From NCBI RefSeq assembly GCF_001426525.1, contig NZ_LMEW01000012.1:332332-396331 (forward strand): a DNA stretch of 64,000 nucleotides. Reading direction: 5' to 3'. The notes beneath the pieces were generated by a model. It was not told where the DNA came from and ran no database searches. It saw nothing but the letters and a program-made list of their open reading frames with translations. Within the stretch, counting starts at the first letter, position 1. Each line of letters opens with the position of its first letter. Position numbers and translations under genes: made by a program. Origin of the DNA: Massilia sp. Root133. Its GTDB lineage: Bacteria; Pseudomonadota; Gammaproteobacteria; Burkholderiales; Burkholderiaceae_D. Of the stretch, positions 36,435-46,223 are shown piece by piece.

Positions 36435-37196
36435 TCATGCGGGTTCGGGGGTGCCAAGATAGGCCTCCTGCACGATTTTCGATTGCATCACCTCGGCCGG
36501 CTGGCCGTCCGCCACCAGCGTGCCGTTGTGCAGCACGACGATGCGGTCGGCAAGTTGTCGCACGACGTCCATCTTGTGCTCGACGAGCAGGACGGTCCGG
36601 TTGCGCTCGGCCTTGACCTGGTGGATCAGGTCGAGCACGACCGGCACCTCGTCCACGCTCATGCCGGCCGTGGGTTCGTCGAACATCAGGATGGACGGTT
36701 CCAGTGCGAGCAGGATCGCCACCTCCAGCTTGCGCTGGTCGCCGTGCGACAGCGTGCCGACGAGAGAGGCGCGCTTGCTGCTCATCGATACGCGTTCGAG
36801 GTAGTGTTCGGCGCGCTGGATGACTTCCTTGTGGCCGAACCACAGCGACAGCATGCTCATGCCGATGCCGGCGCGGCTTTGCACGGCCAGCCGCACGTTC
36901 TCCAGCACCGTCAAATGCGGGAACAGGTTCGTCAGCTGGAACGCGCGGCCCACGCCCAGGCGCGTGCGGCGCGCGGGGCCGAGCCGCGTGACGTCCTGGC
37001 CGCCCACGAACACGCTGCCGGACGTCGCCGGCAGCTGGCCCGAGACGAGGTTGAAGTACGTCGTCTTGCCGGCGCCGTTCGGGCCCACGATCACGGTCAG
37101 CGTGCCCGGGTAGAACTCGGCCGTCACCGCGTTGACGGCCACGTGGCCGCCGAAGCGGATGGTCAAGTCGCGCGTGGCGAGCGAAGGCGCGGTCAT
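36435..37196 (-). CDS. ABC transporter ATPase, LivG-like (253 aa)
   Basis: It has Walker A GPNGAGKTTYFNLVSGQ, the LivG-type loop RTRLGVGRAFQLTNLFPHLTV, a signature in degenerate form (LSHGDQRKLEVAILLA) and Walker B ILMFDEPTAGMS. The signature reads LSHGDQ instead of LSGGQ, which is common in LivG and UrtD proteins. It pairs with the LivF-like ATPase. The start lies 1 base after the stop of the binding-protein gene. Confidence 0.92.
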   Translation of the reverse strand: MTAPSLATRDLTIRFGGHVAVNAVTAEFYPGTLTVIVGPNGAGKTTYFNLVSGQLPATSGSVFVGGQDVTRLGPARRTRLGVGRAFQLTNLFPHLTVLENVRLAVQSRAGIGMSMLSLWFGHKEVIQRAEHYLERVSMSSKRASLVGTLSHGDQRKLEVAILLALEPSILMFDEPTAGMSVDEVPVVLDLIHQVKAERNRTVLLVEHKMDVVRQLADRIVVLHNGTLVADGQPAEVMQSKIVQEAYLGTPEPA

Positions 37197-37197
37197 G

Positions 37198-38391
37198 TCA
37201 GCGTTTGTTCCGCACGGGCAGCGGCAGCTCGCTGGCCGGGATTTCGCGTACCAGTTCCAGCAGGTCCCATTCGTTCTTCTGGTCCTTCTTGATGCGGAAA
37301 TGGTACATCGGCTGCAGCGCCTGGTGGTCTTCCTTGCGGAACGTCATCAATCCCTTCGGCGTCTCGAACGACATGCCTTCCATCGCCGCCGCCATCTGGT
37401 CGCCGTTCCCGGACGAGACTTTCTGCAGCGCCGCGACGACGGCCGCCGCCGCCGCCATGCCGCCCGCCGTGAACATGTCGGGCGGAGCCTTGTAGCGCTT
37501 CGTGTGCTCGGCCACGAGCCAGTCGTTCATCTTGTTCTTCGGGAAGCCGTAGTAGTAATTGATGGTGCCTTCCGTGCCGGCGTAGGCCTTCCACGTCTTC
37601 ATCACGGGCAGGATGTTGCCGCCCGGGGCCAGCGAGATGCCGTAGCGTTCCGGCTTCATGTCCGCGATCTTGTTCATCGGGTTCGGACCGGCCCAGACGA
37701 TCGCCAGCACGCGCGGCTGCGGCTTGTCCTTCAGCGCGTCGAACAGGCGCTGCGTGGGCGCGGTAAAGTCCGTCGCGGCGGCCGGCGCGTATTCCTCGTG
37801 CACGACGTTCGCCTTGCTGCCCGTGGCGGCCAGCGCTTCCTTGCCGGCCTTGATGGCGTCGCGGCCGAACGCGTAATCCTGCGCGAGGAACGCGACGCTG
37901 CCGTTCTTCAGCGTCGACGCGGCGGCCAGCGCGTCCTGCATCGAATTGCGCGCGGTGCGGAAGATGTACTTGTTCCACTTGGCGCCCGTGATCTCGTCGG
38001 CCACGGCCGGTTCGACGATCAGCACCTTCTTGTACTCCTTGGCGACGGGCAGCATCGCGAGCGCGGCGCCGGACGACGTCGTGCCGACGGCGATGTCGGC
38101 CTTGTCGTCGCCATAGGCTTCCGCCAGCAGGGTGCGCGAGAGGTCGGGCTTGCCCTGGTCGTCCTTGACGATGACCTTCAGCTTGCGGCCGTTGATTTCC
38201 ATCTTGCCGCCCGTGAGGTATTCGAGGCCCAGCATGAAGCCGGTCTCCGTTTCCTTGGCATAGGATTCCAGCTGGCCCGTCTTGCCGGCGATGAGGGCGA
38301 CTTTCAGGTCGGGGGCGGCCAGCGCGGCGCCGGTCGCCGTCATGGCGAAGGCGGCGAACAGGGCCAGGGGCAGGGGTTTAATGTGTTTCAT
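37198..38391 (-). CDS. periplasmic substrate-binding protein of the Liv family (397 aa)
   Basis: A signal peptide (MKHIKPLPLALFAAFAMTATGAALA) precedes a two-lobed type I periplasmic-binding fold: LKVALIAGKTGQLESYAKETETGFMLGLEYL, TTSSGAALAMLPVAKEYKKV, and AFLAQDYAFGRDAIKAGKE. It captures the substrate for the Liv-type ABC importer encoded downstream. The ligand cannot be read off. Similar proteins bind amides, aromatic acids or short peptides as well as amino acids. It lies 16 bases after the hydrolase gene. Confidence 0.9.
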   Translation of the reverse strand: MKHIKPLPLALFAAFAMTATGAALAAPDLKVALIAGKTGQLESYAKETETGFMLGLEYLTGGKMEINGRKLKVIVKDDQGKPDLSRTLLAEAYGDDKADIAVGTTSSGAALAMLPVAKEYKKVLIVEPAVADEITGAKWNKYIFRTARNSMQDALAAASTLKNGSVAFLAQDYAFGRDAIKAGKEALAATGSKANVVHEEYAPAAATDFTAPTQRLFDALKDKPQPRVLAIVWAGPNPMNKIADMKPERYGISLAPGGNILPVMKTWKAYAGTEGTINYYYGFPKNKMNDWLVAEHTKRYKAPPDMFTAGGMAAAAAVVAALQKVSSGNGDQMAAAMEGMSFETPKGLMTFRKEDHQALQPMYHFRIKKDQKNEWDLLELVREIPASELPLPVRNKR

Positions 38392-38407
38392 GTCGTCTCC
38401 TTGATTG

Positions 38408-39283
38408 TTAGGGCACGTTCGCCAGGAACTTGAGGATCGCGTCCAGCGCGACCGGTTCCGTCAGCATCGGCGCATGGCCCACGTTCGGGACTTCGACGCA
38501 GGTCATGTCTGGCGCCGCGCGCCGCATCCACGCGGCCTGGCGTTCTTCGAGCAGGTCCGACAGCGTGCCGCGCACGAGCAATACGGGACGTTCCTGCGTG
38601 AGCTTGCGGAACGCCATCCGCAGCGGCAGCGACGTCGGCCTGAGTTTACCGGTTTGCAGCGCGATCGCGATATTCGGGTCGTAGCGTGGCGCCAGCCGGC
38701 CGGCGGCGTCCGGGGCGAAGGCGCGGCGCGCCCATTTGTCCCAGTCGGCATCGACGTTGTCCGGGAAGGCGCACGCGTTGATGTCGCGGACGTAGCCGGC
38801 GGCGGCGGCCCACGAATCCACGGCGGCCGTCCGGCCCGTGTAGCCTGCGATGCGCGCGAGGCCTTTTTCCGAGATCACGGGGCCGATGTCGTTGATCACC
38901 GCGGCGGCGATCAGGTCGATGTGCTTCGCGGCCAGGGTCATCGTGATCAGGCCGCCCATCGACGTGCCGACGAACACGGCGCGCGGGATGTGCAGGTCCG
39001 CCATGAACCGGGCGACGTCCCCGGCGTACACGCTCGGCGTGTAGTTGTCGGGATTCGGATCGCGCTGCGACTCGCCGCGGCCGCGCACGTCGAGCGCCAG
39101 CACGCGCCGGCCCTGGCGGGCCACGATCGGCGCGAACTCGTCGAAGTCGGATGCGTTGCGCGTCAATCCGTGGATGCAGATCACGGGCAGGCGCCCCGTC
39201 GCGCCGGCGTCCGCGGGGTAGTCCCGCGCATGCAGCGCGAGGCCGTCGTTGCTCGTATAGCGGATGGAGGTGTAGTTGGCCAC
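38408..39283 (-). CDS. alpha/beta hydrolase (291 aa)
   Basis: The fold is complete: oxyanion CIHGL (residues 36-40), nucleophile elbow FVGTSMGGLI with Ser108, an Asp in the VRGTLSDLLEERQ region and a catalytic His in VPNVGHAPMLTEP. There is no signal peptide, so it acts in the cytoplasm. It sits between a TonB-dependent receptor gene and the Liv-type importer, which suggests it cleaves the imported compound. Ester, lactone or amide chemistry are all possible. Confidence 0.85.
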   Translation of the reverse strand: MANYTSIRYTSNDGLALHARDYPADAGATGRLPVICIHGLTRNASDFDEFAPIVARQGRRVLALDVRGRGESQRDPNPDNYTPSVYAGDVARFMADLHIPRAVFVGTSMGGLITMTLAAKHIDLIAAAVINDIGPVISEKGLARIAGYTGRTAAVDSWAAAAGYVRDINACAFPDNVDADWDKWARRAFAPDAAGRLAPRYDPNIAIALQTGKLRPTSLPLRMAFRKLTQERPVLLVRGTLSDLLEERQAAWMRRAAPDMTCVEVPNVGHAPMLTEPVALDAILKFLANVP

Positions 39284-39375
39284 GCTGGCGATATCCTGTC
39301 GTTCGATGTTCGGTAGTGCGGCGGATGCCGGTGTGGGGCGCGTGGCCGGGCGAACCGGCCACGCGGTGGGGCGGG

Positions 39376-41670
<2,295 letters not shown>

Positions 41671-41774
41671 TGAGGTCTCCTGATTTTGTTGTGGTGTCAT
41701 GCGTTCAGTCTTCGCATGCATCACAGTGTGCCTCGGATGAATTTGGCTGAAAAGACAACGCCGCGCCCACAGGG

Positions 41775-41790
41775 TGTGCATTTATGCACA
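41775..41790. promoter_or_regulatory. operator palindrome 1, TGTGCA-N4-TGCACA
   Basis: TGTGCATTTATGCACA has perfect 7-base arms with a two-base centre. It is about 105 bases upstream of the TonB receptor start. The layout TGTGC-N6-GCACA also equals the CRP/FNR-type spacing. Confidence 0.65.
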
Positions 41791-41905
41791 ACGCCGTGGG
41801 ACGTCCCGCGAGGGGCGGCGCCAGAGGGCGCGGCGTGTCGCAACGTCCGGAAAGCGGGTTTGCTGTGCATACGCAAGCGCTGTTCCGAAAACGTTGCAGC
41901 GGCAA

Positions 41906-41921
41906 TGTGCACTGGTGCACA
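41906..41921. promoter_or_regulatory. operator palindrome 2, TGTGCA-N4-TGCACA
   Basis: TGTGCACTGGTGCACA has perfect 7-base arms. It is about 93 bases upstream of the LysR start. Same consensus as the site at 41775. Confidence 0.65.
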
Positions 41922-42013
41922 ATATGTCACCTTGATATCAAACAACGGTTCCCGAAAAAGCCGCAGCGAATGGCGATCCCATGCGTGACGGATCGAGGAA
42001 CGGGGAGACAGAC

Positions 42014-42934
42014 ATGCACAGCCTGCCGGAATGGACGGACTTGCGGTTTTTCCTGGAGCTGGCGCGCGCCGGCACCCTGTCCGGGGCGTCGCGCCGCCTG
42101 GACGTGGAGCACACGACGGTGGCGCGCCGCATCGACCGCCTCGAGCAGCAGCTGGGCACGACCCTGTTCGACCGGTCGCGCGAAGGCTACGAGCTGACGG
42201 AGATGGGCCAGGCCCTGCTGCCGCACGCCGAGGCGATGGAAGGCGCGGCGCTCGCGGCCACCGAGCAGCTGGGCGGCGCGGAGGTGGCGGCGGCCGGCGT
42301 CGTGCGGCTGGGCGTGCCGGAGGTGTTCGGCACGCGGGTCGTCGCGCCGTTGCTCGTGAAGCTGTTCGAAGATCACCCCGACCTGTCGATCGACCTGCTG
42401 GCGCTGCCGCGCTTCGCCAACCTCGCCAACCGCGAGGCCGACCTCGGCGTCATGCTCGACCCGCCGTCGACGGGGCGCTACATGGTCACGCGGCTCGCCT
42501 CCTTCCGATTTTATTTGTACGCGGCGCCGACCTACCTGGCGAAGCACCCGCCGATCCGCACGCACGCGGACCTGGAACGCCACGACTTCGTCGATTATGT
42601 GCAGGACCGCCTCGCGAGCCGCGAGCTGTCGTACCTGAACGAGCTCGGATTCACGCCGCGCCGCCGGCTGTGCTGCTCGGGCATGACGGCCCAGATCGAG
42701 GCCGCGTCGCTGGGCATGGGCCTCATGATGGCGCCGCCGTACGCCGTGCCGGACGACGGCCGCCTCGTGCCCGTGCTGCCGGGCTTTTATGCCGAGCGCT
42801 CGTTCTGGCTCGCGGCGCCGACGGACCTGTACCGGCTGCGCCGCGTGAAAGTCGTGTGGGACCTGCTGCGCGACCTGGCCGACAACAATCCGAAGCTGTG
42901 GTGGCATAACGGCGACATGGGGAAGGCGGCATGA
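42014..42934 (+). CDS. LysR-family regulator (306 aa)
   Basis: The DNA-binding domain reads LRFFLELARAGTLSGASRRL then EHTTVARRIDRLEQQLGTTLFDRS, a LysR helix-turn-helix of the subgroup with 'VEHTTVARRI'. The effector domain covers residues 90-290. GGGGAG lies 8 bases before the chosen ATG. It is divergent from the TonB receptor gene and overlaps a GNAT gene by 4 bases. It is a plausible local regulator of the receptor-importer cluster. Confidence 0.9.
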   Translation: MHSLPEWTDLRFFLELARAGTLSGASRRLDVEHTTVARRIDRLEQQLGTTLFDRSREGYELTEMGQALLPHAEAMEGAALAATEQLGGAEVAAAGVVRLGVPEVFGTRVVAPLLVKLFEDHPDLSIDLLALPRFANLANREADLGVMLDPPSTGRYMVTRLASFRFYLYAAPTYLAKHPPIRTHADLERHDFVDYVQDRLASRELSYLNELGFTPRRRLCCSGMTAQIEAASLGMGLMMAPPYAVPDDGRLVPVLPGFYAERSFWLAAPTDLYRLRRVKVVWDLLRDLADNNPKLWWHNGDMGKAA

Positions 42935-43494
42935 TCCGTGACTACGTCGAGGCCGACCGCGCCGCCGTCAACGCCGTCGCGCTGGCCGCGTTCGCGCAGT
43001 ATGCGGGCGATTACGAGGACTGGCCCACGTTCAGCGCGGGCATCGGCCGGATGGCCGACCTGGCCGCGGACGGCGACCTGCTCGTGGCGGAGCGTGGCGG
43101 CGTTGTCGCGGGGGCCGTCGTGCACGTGGGGCCGGGACGGCCGCGCGGCGCGATCTATCCGGACGACTGGTCGGTGATCCGCATGCTGGTCGTCGACCCG
43201 GCGGCGCGCGGCGGCGGCATCGGCCGCGCGCTCGTCGCGGCCTCGCTCGAACGGGCGCGGCGTGCGGGGGCGCCGGCCGTCGGGTTGCACACGAGTCCCA
43301 TCATGGCGACCGCGTTGCGGTTGTACGAGTCGATCGGCTTCGTGCGCGAGCACGACCTGCCGCCCAACCGCGGGGTGCCGTATGCGCGCTATACGTTGCC
43401 GGCAGCGGGCATTTCCGCCGCGCTGGCACGCCTCTCCGCGCCAGGAACGCCAGTCAGCAGCATTAAGAATGTCGTCCCCGCGCAGGCGCACTAG
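42931..43494 (+). CDS. GNAT family N-acetyltransferase (187 aa)
   Basis: The acetyl-CoA-binding core is RMLVVDPAARGGGIGRALVAASLERARRAG, followed by LHTSPIMATALRLYESIGFVRE, a standard GNAT fold. The substrate is unknown. Translation is coupled to the LysR gene (ATGA at 42931-42934). The last eight residues (NVVPAQAH) are encoded by a fragment of the dispersed palindromic repeat at 43471-43488, so the natural C-terminus may have been replaced by repeat insertion. Confidence 0.85.
   Translation: MIRDYVEADRAAVNAVALAAFAQYAGDYEDWPTFSAGIGRMADLAADGDLLVAERGGVVAGAVVHVGPGRPRGAIYPDDWSVIRMLVVDPAARGGGIGRALVAASLERARRAGAPAVGLHTSPIMATALRLYESIGFVREHDLPPNRGVPYARYTLPAAGISAALARLSAPGTPVSSIKNVVPAQAH
43471..43488. 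repeat. partial palindromic repeat inside the GNAT gene end
   Basis: GTCGTCCCCGCGCAGGCG matches the left part of the repeat found at 51265. It encodes the last codons of the acetyltransferase. Confidence 0.6.
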
Positions 43495-43534
43495 TGTCCG
43501 GAATATTGTTTTCAAAAACCGTCAGAAATAGCAT

Positions 43535-43572
43535 CGTCATTCCCGCGTAAGCGGGAATCCATACTGAGTATG
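43535..43572. repeat. dispersed palindromic repeat (REP-like)
   Basis: The core is ATTCCCGC-GTAA-GCGGGAAT (43539-43558), flanked by CGTC and CCATACTGA. A second small dyad CATAC-TGA-GTATG follows. The same core occurs at 43732, 51269 (variant) and 51355. Confidence 0.75.
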
Positions 43573-43679
43573 CTAACTACGTTCTTCATTTCCACCTCGT
43601 TGGCTACAAAGAGTCGACTTCGAGCAGTCAGCATGGGTTCCCGCTTTCGACGGTAAAAATTATTCCGGACAGCAGTGCG

Positions 43680-43756
43680 CGCAGGCGGGGGCCCAAGTTG
43701 TACGCGCTGCCGAGGTGCAAGCAGAACTTGGATTCCCGCCTGCGCGGGAATGACGG
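43680..43756. repeat. inverted REP-like pair abutting the molybdopterin oxidoreductase gene
   Basis: CGCAGGCGGG (43680-43689) pairs with CCCGCCTGCG (43735-43744), and CCCAAGTT pairs with AACTTGG inside. The right unit is ATTCCCGC-CTGC-GCGGGAAT (43732-43751). The repeat ends right at the 3' end of the oxidoreductase gene. Confidence 0.7.
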
Positions 43757-43757
43757 T

Positions 43758-46088
43758 TCAGGTGTTCGCAGCCTTGACGAGATCCTGGCCCGCAGGGTGC
43801 AGCAGCACCGGAATCGACTTCGACGTCGGCGTGCCCGCGCCCACGGCCACGCTGTCCAGCGGGACGAGCGGATTCGTCTCCGGATAGTAGGCGCCGACGC
43901 AGCCGCGCGGGATGTCGTATTCGACGAGCAGGAAGCCGTCCGCGCGGCGTTCGATGCCGTCGTTCCACACGCTCGTGATGTCGACCTTGTCGCCCGCCTC
44001 CAGTCCCAGCATCGCGAGATCGTCGCGATGGATGAACACGACGCGGCGCATGCCGAACACGCCGCGGTAGCGGTCGTCCAGGCCGTAGATGGTCGTGTTG
44101 TACTGGTCGTGCGAGCGGGTCGTCATCATGGTCAACAGGCGCTCGCCGTGGATGGCGCGGGCGCGGTGGATCGCCGTGTCGCGGTCGATCGCGTTGACGA
44201 CGAACTGCGCCCGCGCACTCGGCGTCGCCCACGTGCGCTCGCGCGACGCCACGCGCAGGTGGAAGCCGCCCGGCCTGGCCACGCGCGCGTTGTAGTCGTA
44301 GAAGTCGTCGAACACCTTCTCGATGTCGTCGCGGATCAGCGCATAGTTCGCGGCGCGCGCCAGCCAGTCCACCTTGCCGCTTCCCAGCGTGGCGTGGGCC
44401 ATGCGCGCGACGATGGCGATTTCGGACAGCAGGTTGGGCGACGCGGGGCGGTTGATGCCGTACGAGATGTGCACCATGCTCATCGAGTCTTCCACCGTCA
44501 CGCCCTGCGCCACGCCGTCCTGCAGGTCGATCTCCGTGCGGCCCAGCGTGGGCAGGATCAGCGCGTCGCGGCCGTGCACGAGGTGGCTGCGGTTCAGCTT
44601 CGTCGACACCTGCACCGTCAGCGCGCACTGGCGCAGGCCGGCCCACGTGAGCGGGGTGTCGGGCGTGGCGGCCGCGAAGTTGCCGCCCAGGCCGACGAAC
44701 ACGTTCACGCGGCCGTCCACCATGCCGCGGATCGTGGCCACGACGTCGAGCCCGTGGTGGCGCGGCGGCGCGAAGTCGAACACCTGGCCCAGGCGGTCGA
44801 GGAAGGCGGGCGTGGGGCGTTCCTCGATGCCGACCGTGCGGTCGCCCTGCACGTTCGAGTGGCCGCGCACGGGGCACAGGCCGGCGCCGCGGCGGCCGAT
44901 CTGCCCGCGCATCATCATCAGGTTCGACAGCATCTGCACGGCCGCCACCGATTGCTTGTGCTGGGTCAGGCCCATGCCCCAGCACGCGATCACGCGGTCG
45001 GCGCTCGCGTACAGCCGCGCCAGGCGTTCGATGTCGGCGCGCGGCACGCCCGATTCCACCAGCAGCATGCCCCAGTCCTCGGCGCGCAGGTCGGCCGCGA
45101 ACGCGGCGAAGCCGGTCGTGTGGGCGTCGATGAATGCCGTGTCGAGCACGCGCGGGGCGCCGCCGGCGAGAGCATCGTCGTCCAGTTCCAGCACGCGCCT
45201 GGCCACGGCCTTGATGAGGGCCAGGTCGCCGGACACGCGCGGGCGCACGAACATGGAGCTGATCGGCGTGCTGGCATTGGTGAGCATCTCGGCCGGGCTT
45301 TGCGGGTCCTGGAAGCGTTCCAGGCCGCGCTCCTTCAGCGGGTTGATCGACACGATGGCGGCGCCCCGTTTCGCGCATTCGCGCAGGAGGCCCATCATGC
45401 GCGGATGGTTCGTGGCCGGGTTCTGGCCGAAGATCAGGATGGCGTCGGCCTCGTCGAAATCGTCCAGCGTGACGGTGCCCTTGCCGATACCCACCGTGCC
45501 GGGCAGGCCGCGGCTCGTCGCCTCGTGGCACATGTTGGAACAGTCGGGGAAGTTGTTGGTGCCGACCATGCGCGCGAACAGCTGGTACAGGAACGCGGCT
45601 TCGTTGCTGGCGCGGCCGGACGTGTAGAACGCGGCGCGGTCGGGATCGTCCAGTGCGTTCAGGTGGCGTGCGATCAGGGCGAACGCGTCGTCCCACGCGA
45701 TGGGCATGTATTTGTCGGTGGCGCGGTCGTACACCATCGGGTCCGTCAGGCGGCCGTGCTGTTCCAGTTCGAAGTCGCTTTGCGCCATCAGTTCCGTCAC
45801 CGTGTGCCGTGCGAAGAACTCGGGCGGCACGCGCTTGCTCGTCGCTTCCGCCGCCACGGCCTTGACGCCGTTCTCGCAGAATTCGAACGTGGACGTATGG
45901 ACGCGGTCGGGCCACGCGCAGCCGGGGCAGTCGAAGCCGTCCGGCTGGTTCTGCGCGAGCAGCGTCCCGATGCTGTTCCTGCCCACGCGTTCGCGGACCA
46001 GGTTCAGCGCCACGTATTTCAGCGCGCCCCAGCCGCCGGCGGGGTTGGGATACGGGGCGATGCGCCCTCCGGTGTCGTTCTCGGCCAT
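43758..46088 (-). CDS. YdeP-like molybdopterin oxidoreductase, FdhF family (776 aa)
   Basis: The N-terminus has FDCPGCAWPDRVHTSTFEFCENG, the YdeP/FdhF-alpha hallmark. Molybdopterin-binding blocks follow: FYTSGRASNEAAFLYQLFARM, DCSNMCHEATSRG, AILIFGQNPATNHPRM and GVFGMRRVVF in the C-terminal dinucleotide-binding domain. The selenocysteine/cysteine of classical formate dehydrogenase is not evident. YdeP of E. coli is linked to acid resistance; the true reaction is unknown. GGAGAGG lies about 6 bases before the ATG. It is divergent from a MocR regulator, with direct and inverted repeats between. Upstream extension of the frame is antisense to that gene and was rejected. Confidence 0.88.
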   Translation of the reverse strand: MAENDTGGRIAPYPNPAGGWGALKYVALNLVRERVGRNSIGTLLAQNQPDGFDCPGCAWPDRVHTSTFEFCENGVKAVAAEATSKRVPPEFFARHTVTELMAQSDFELEQHGRLTDPMVYDRATDKYMPIAWDDAFALIARHLNALDDPDRAAFYTSGRASNEAAFLYQLFARMVGTNNFPDCSNMCHEATSRGLPGTVGIGKGTVTLDDFDEADAILIFGQNPATNHPRMMGLLRECAKRGAAIVSINPLKERGLERFQDPQSPAEMLTNASTPISSMFVRPRVSGDLALIKAVARRVLELDDDALAGGAPRVLDTAFIDAHTTGFAAFAADLRAEDWGMLLVESGVPRADIERLARLYASADRVIACWGMGLTQHKQSVAAVQMLSNLMMMRGQIGRRGAGLCPVRGHSNVQGDRTVGIEERPTPAFLDRLGQVFDFAPPRHHGLDVVATIRGMVDGRVNVFVGLGGNFAAATPDTPLTWAGLRQCALTVQVSTKLNRSHLVHGRDALILPTLGRTEIDLQDGVAQGVTVEDSMSMVHISYGINRPASPNLLSEIAIVARMAHATLGSGKVDWLARAANYALIRDDIEKVFDDFYDYNARVARPGGFHLRVASRERTWATPSARAQFVVNAIDRDTAIHRARAIHGERLLTMMTTRSHDQYNTTIYGLDDRYRGVFGMRRVVFIHRDDLAMLGLEAGDKVDITSVWNDGIERRADGFLLVEYDIPRGCVGAYYPETNPLVPLDSVAVGAGTPTSKSIPVLLHPAGQDLVKAANT

Positions 46089-46146
46089 GCTTGCCTCTCC
46101 ATTTGCGATGGCAACAGTGTCATGGATGAGCCTTGCACTGTGCAGA

Positions 46147-46202
46147 TACAGTTGCGCAGCTGCGGAAGGAGTACAGTTGGCCCCCCGCTGCTGCAACTGT
46201 AC
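46147..46202. promoter_or_regulatory. repeat array between the oxidoreductase and MocR genes
   Basis: TACAGTTG occurs at 46148 and 46172, and its reverse CAACTGTA at 46194. The last two form an inverted repeat GTACAGTTG / CAACTGTAC. The first two are direct repeats 24 bases apart. This fits MocR-type operators, which are often direct plus inverted repeats. Confidence 0.55.
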
Positions 46203-46210
46203 CGCTGCGC

Positions 46211-46216
46211 TATACT
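46211..46216 (+). promoter_or_regulatory. -10 box of the MocR gene
   Basis: TATACT lies 7 bases before the ATG at 46224, which would give a leaderless transcript. The inverted repeat just upstream covers the -35 position. Confidence 0.45.
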
Positions 46217-46223
46217 CGTCCGC

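Larger units (their letters stand above)
41671..42013. promoter_or_regulatory. divergent control region of the TonB receptor and LysR genes
   Basis: This 343-base gap holds no protein gene. It contains two perfect 16-bp palindromes (41775-41790 and 41906-41921) and a lone TGTGCA half-site at 41864. The spacing between the two full sites is 131 bases, which would allow looping. Confidence 0.6.

Noticed and set aside
41775..41921. Classical T-N11-A LysR boxes
   Set aside because: The centres of the two 16-bp palindromes do not allow a symmetric T-N11-A pair; the CRP-like description fits better.
43471..43756. CRISPR array
   Set aside because: Repeats are irregularly spaced, inverted, and lack uniform spacers; no cas genes are present.
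43698..46223. Long plus-strand open frame across the molybdopterin gene, fused in frame to MocR
   Set aside because: The first 840 codons are antisense to a well-supported oxidoreductase; MocR starts at 46224 by family similarity.
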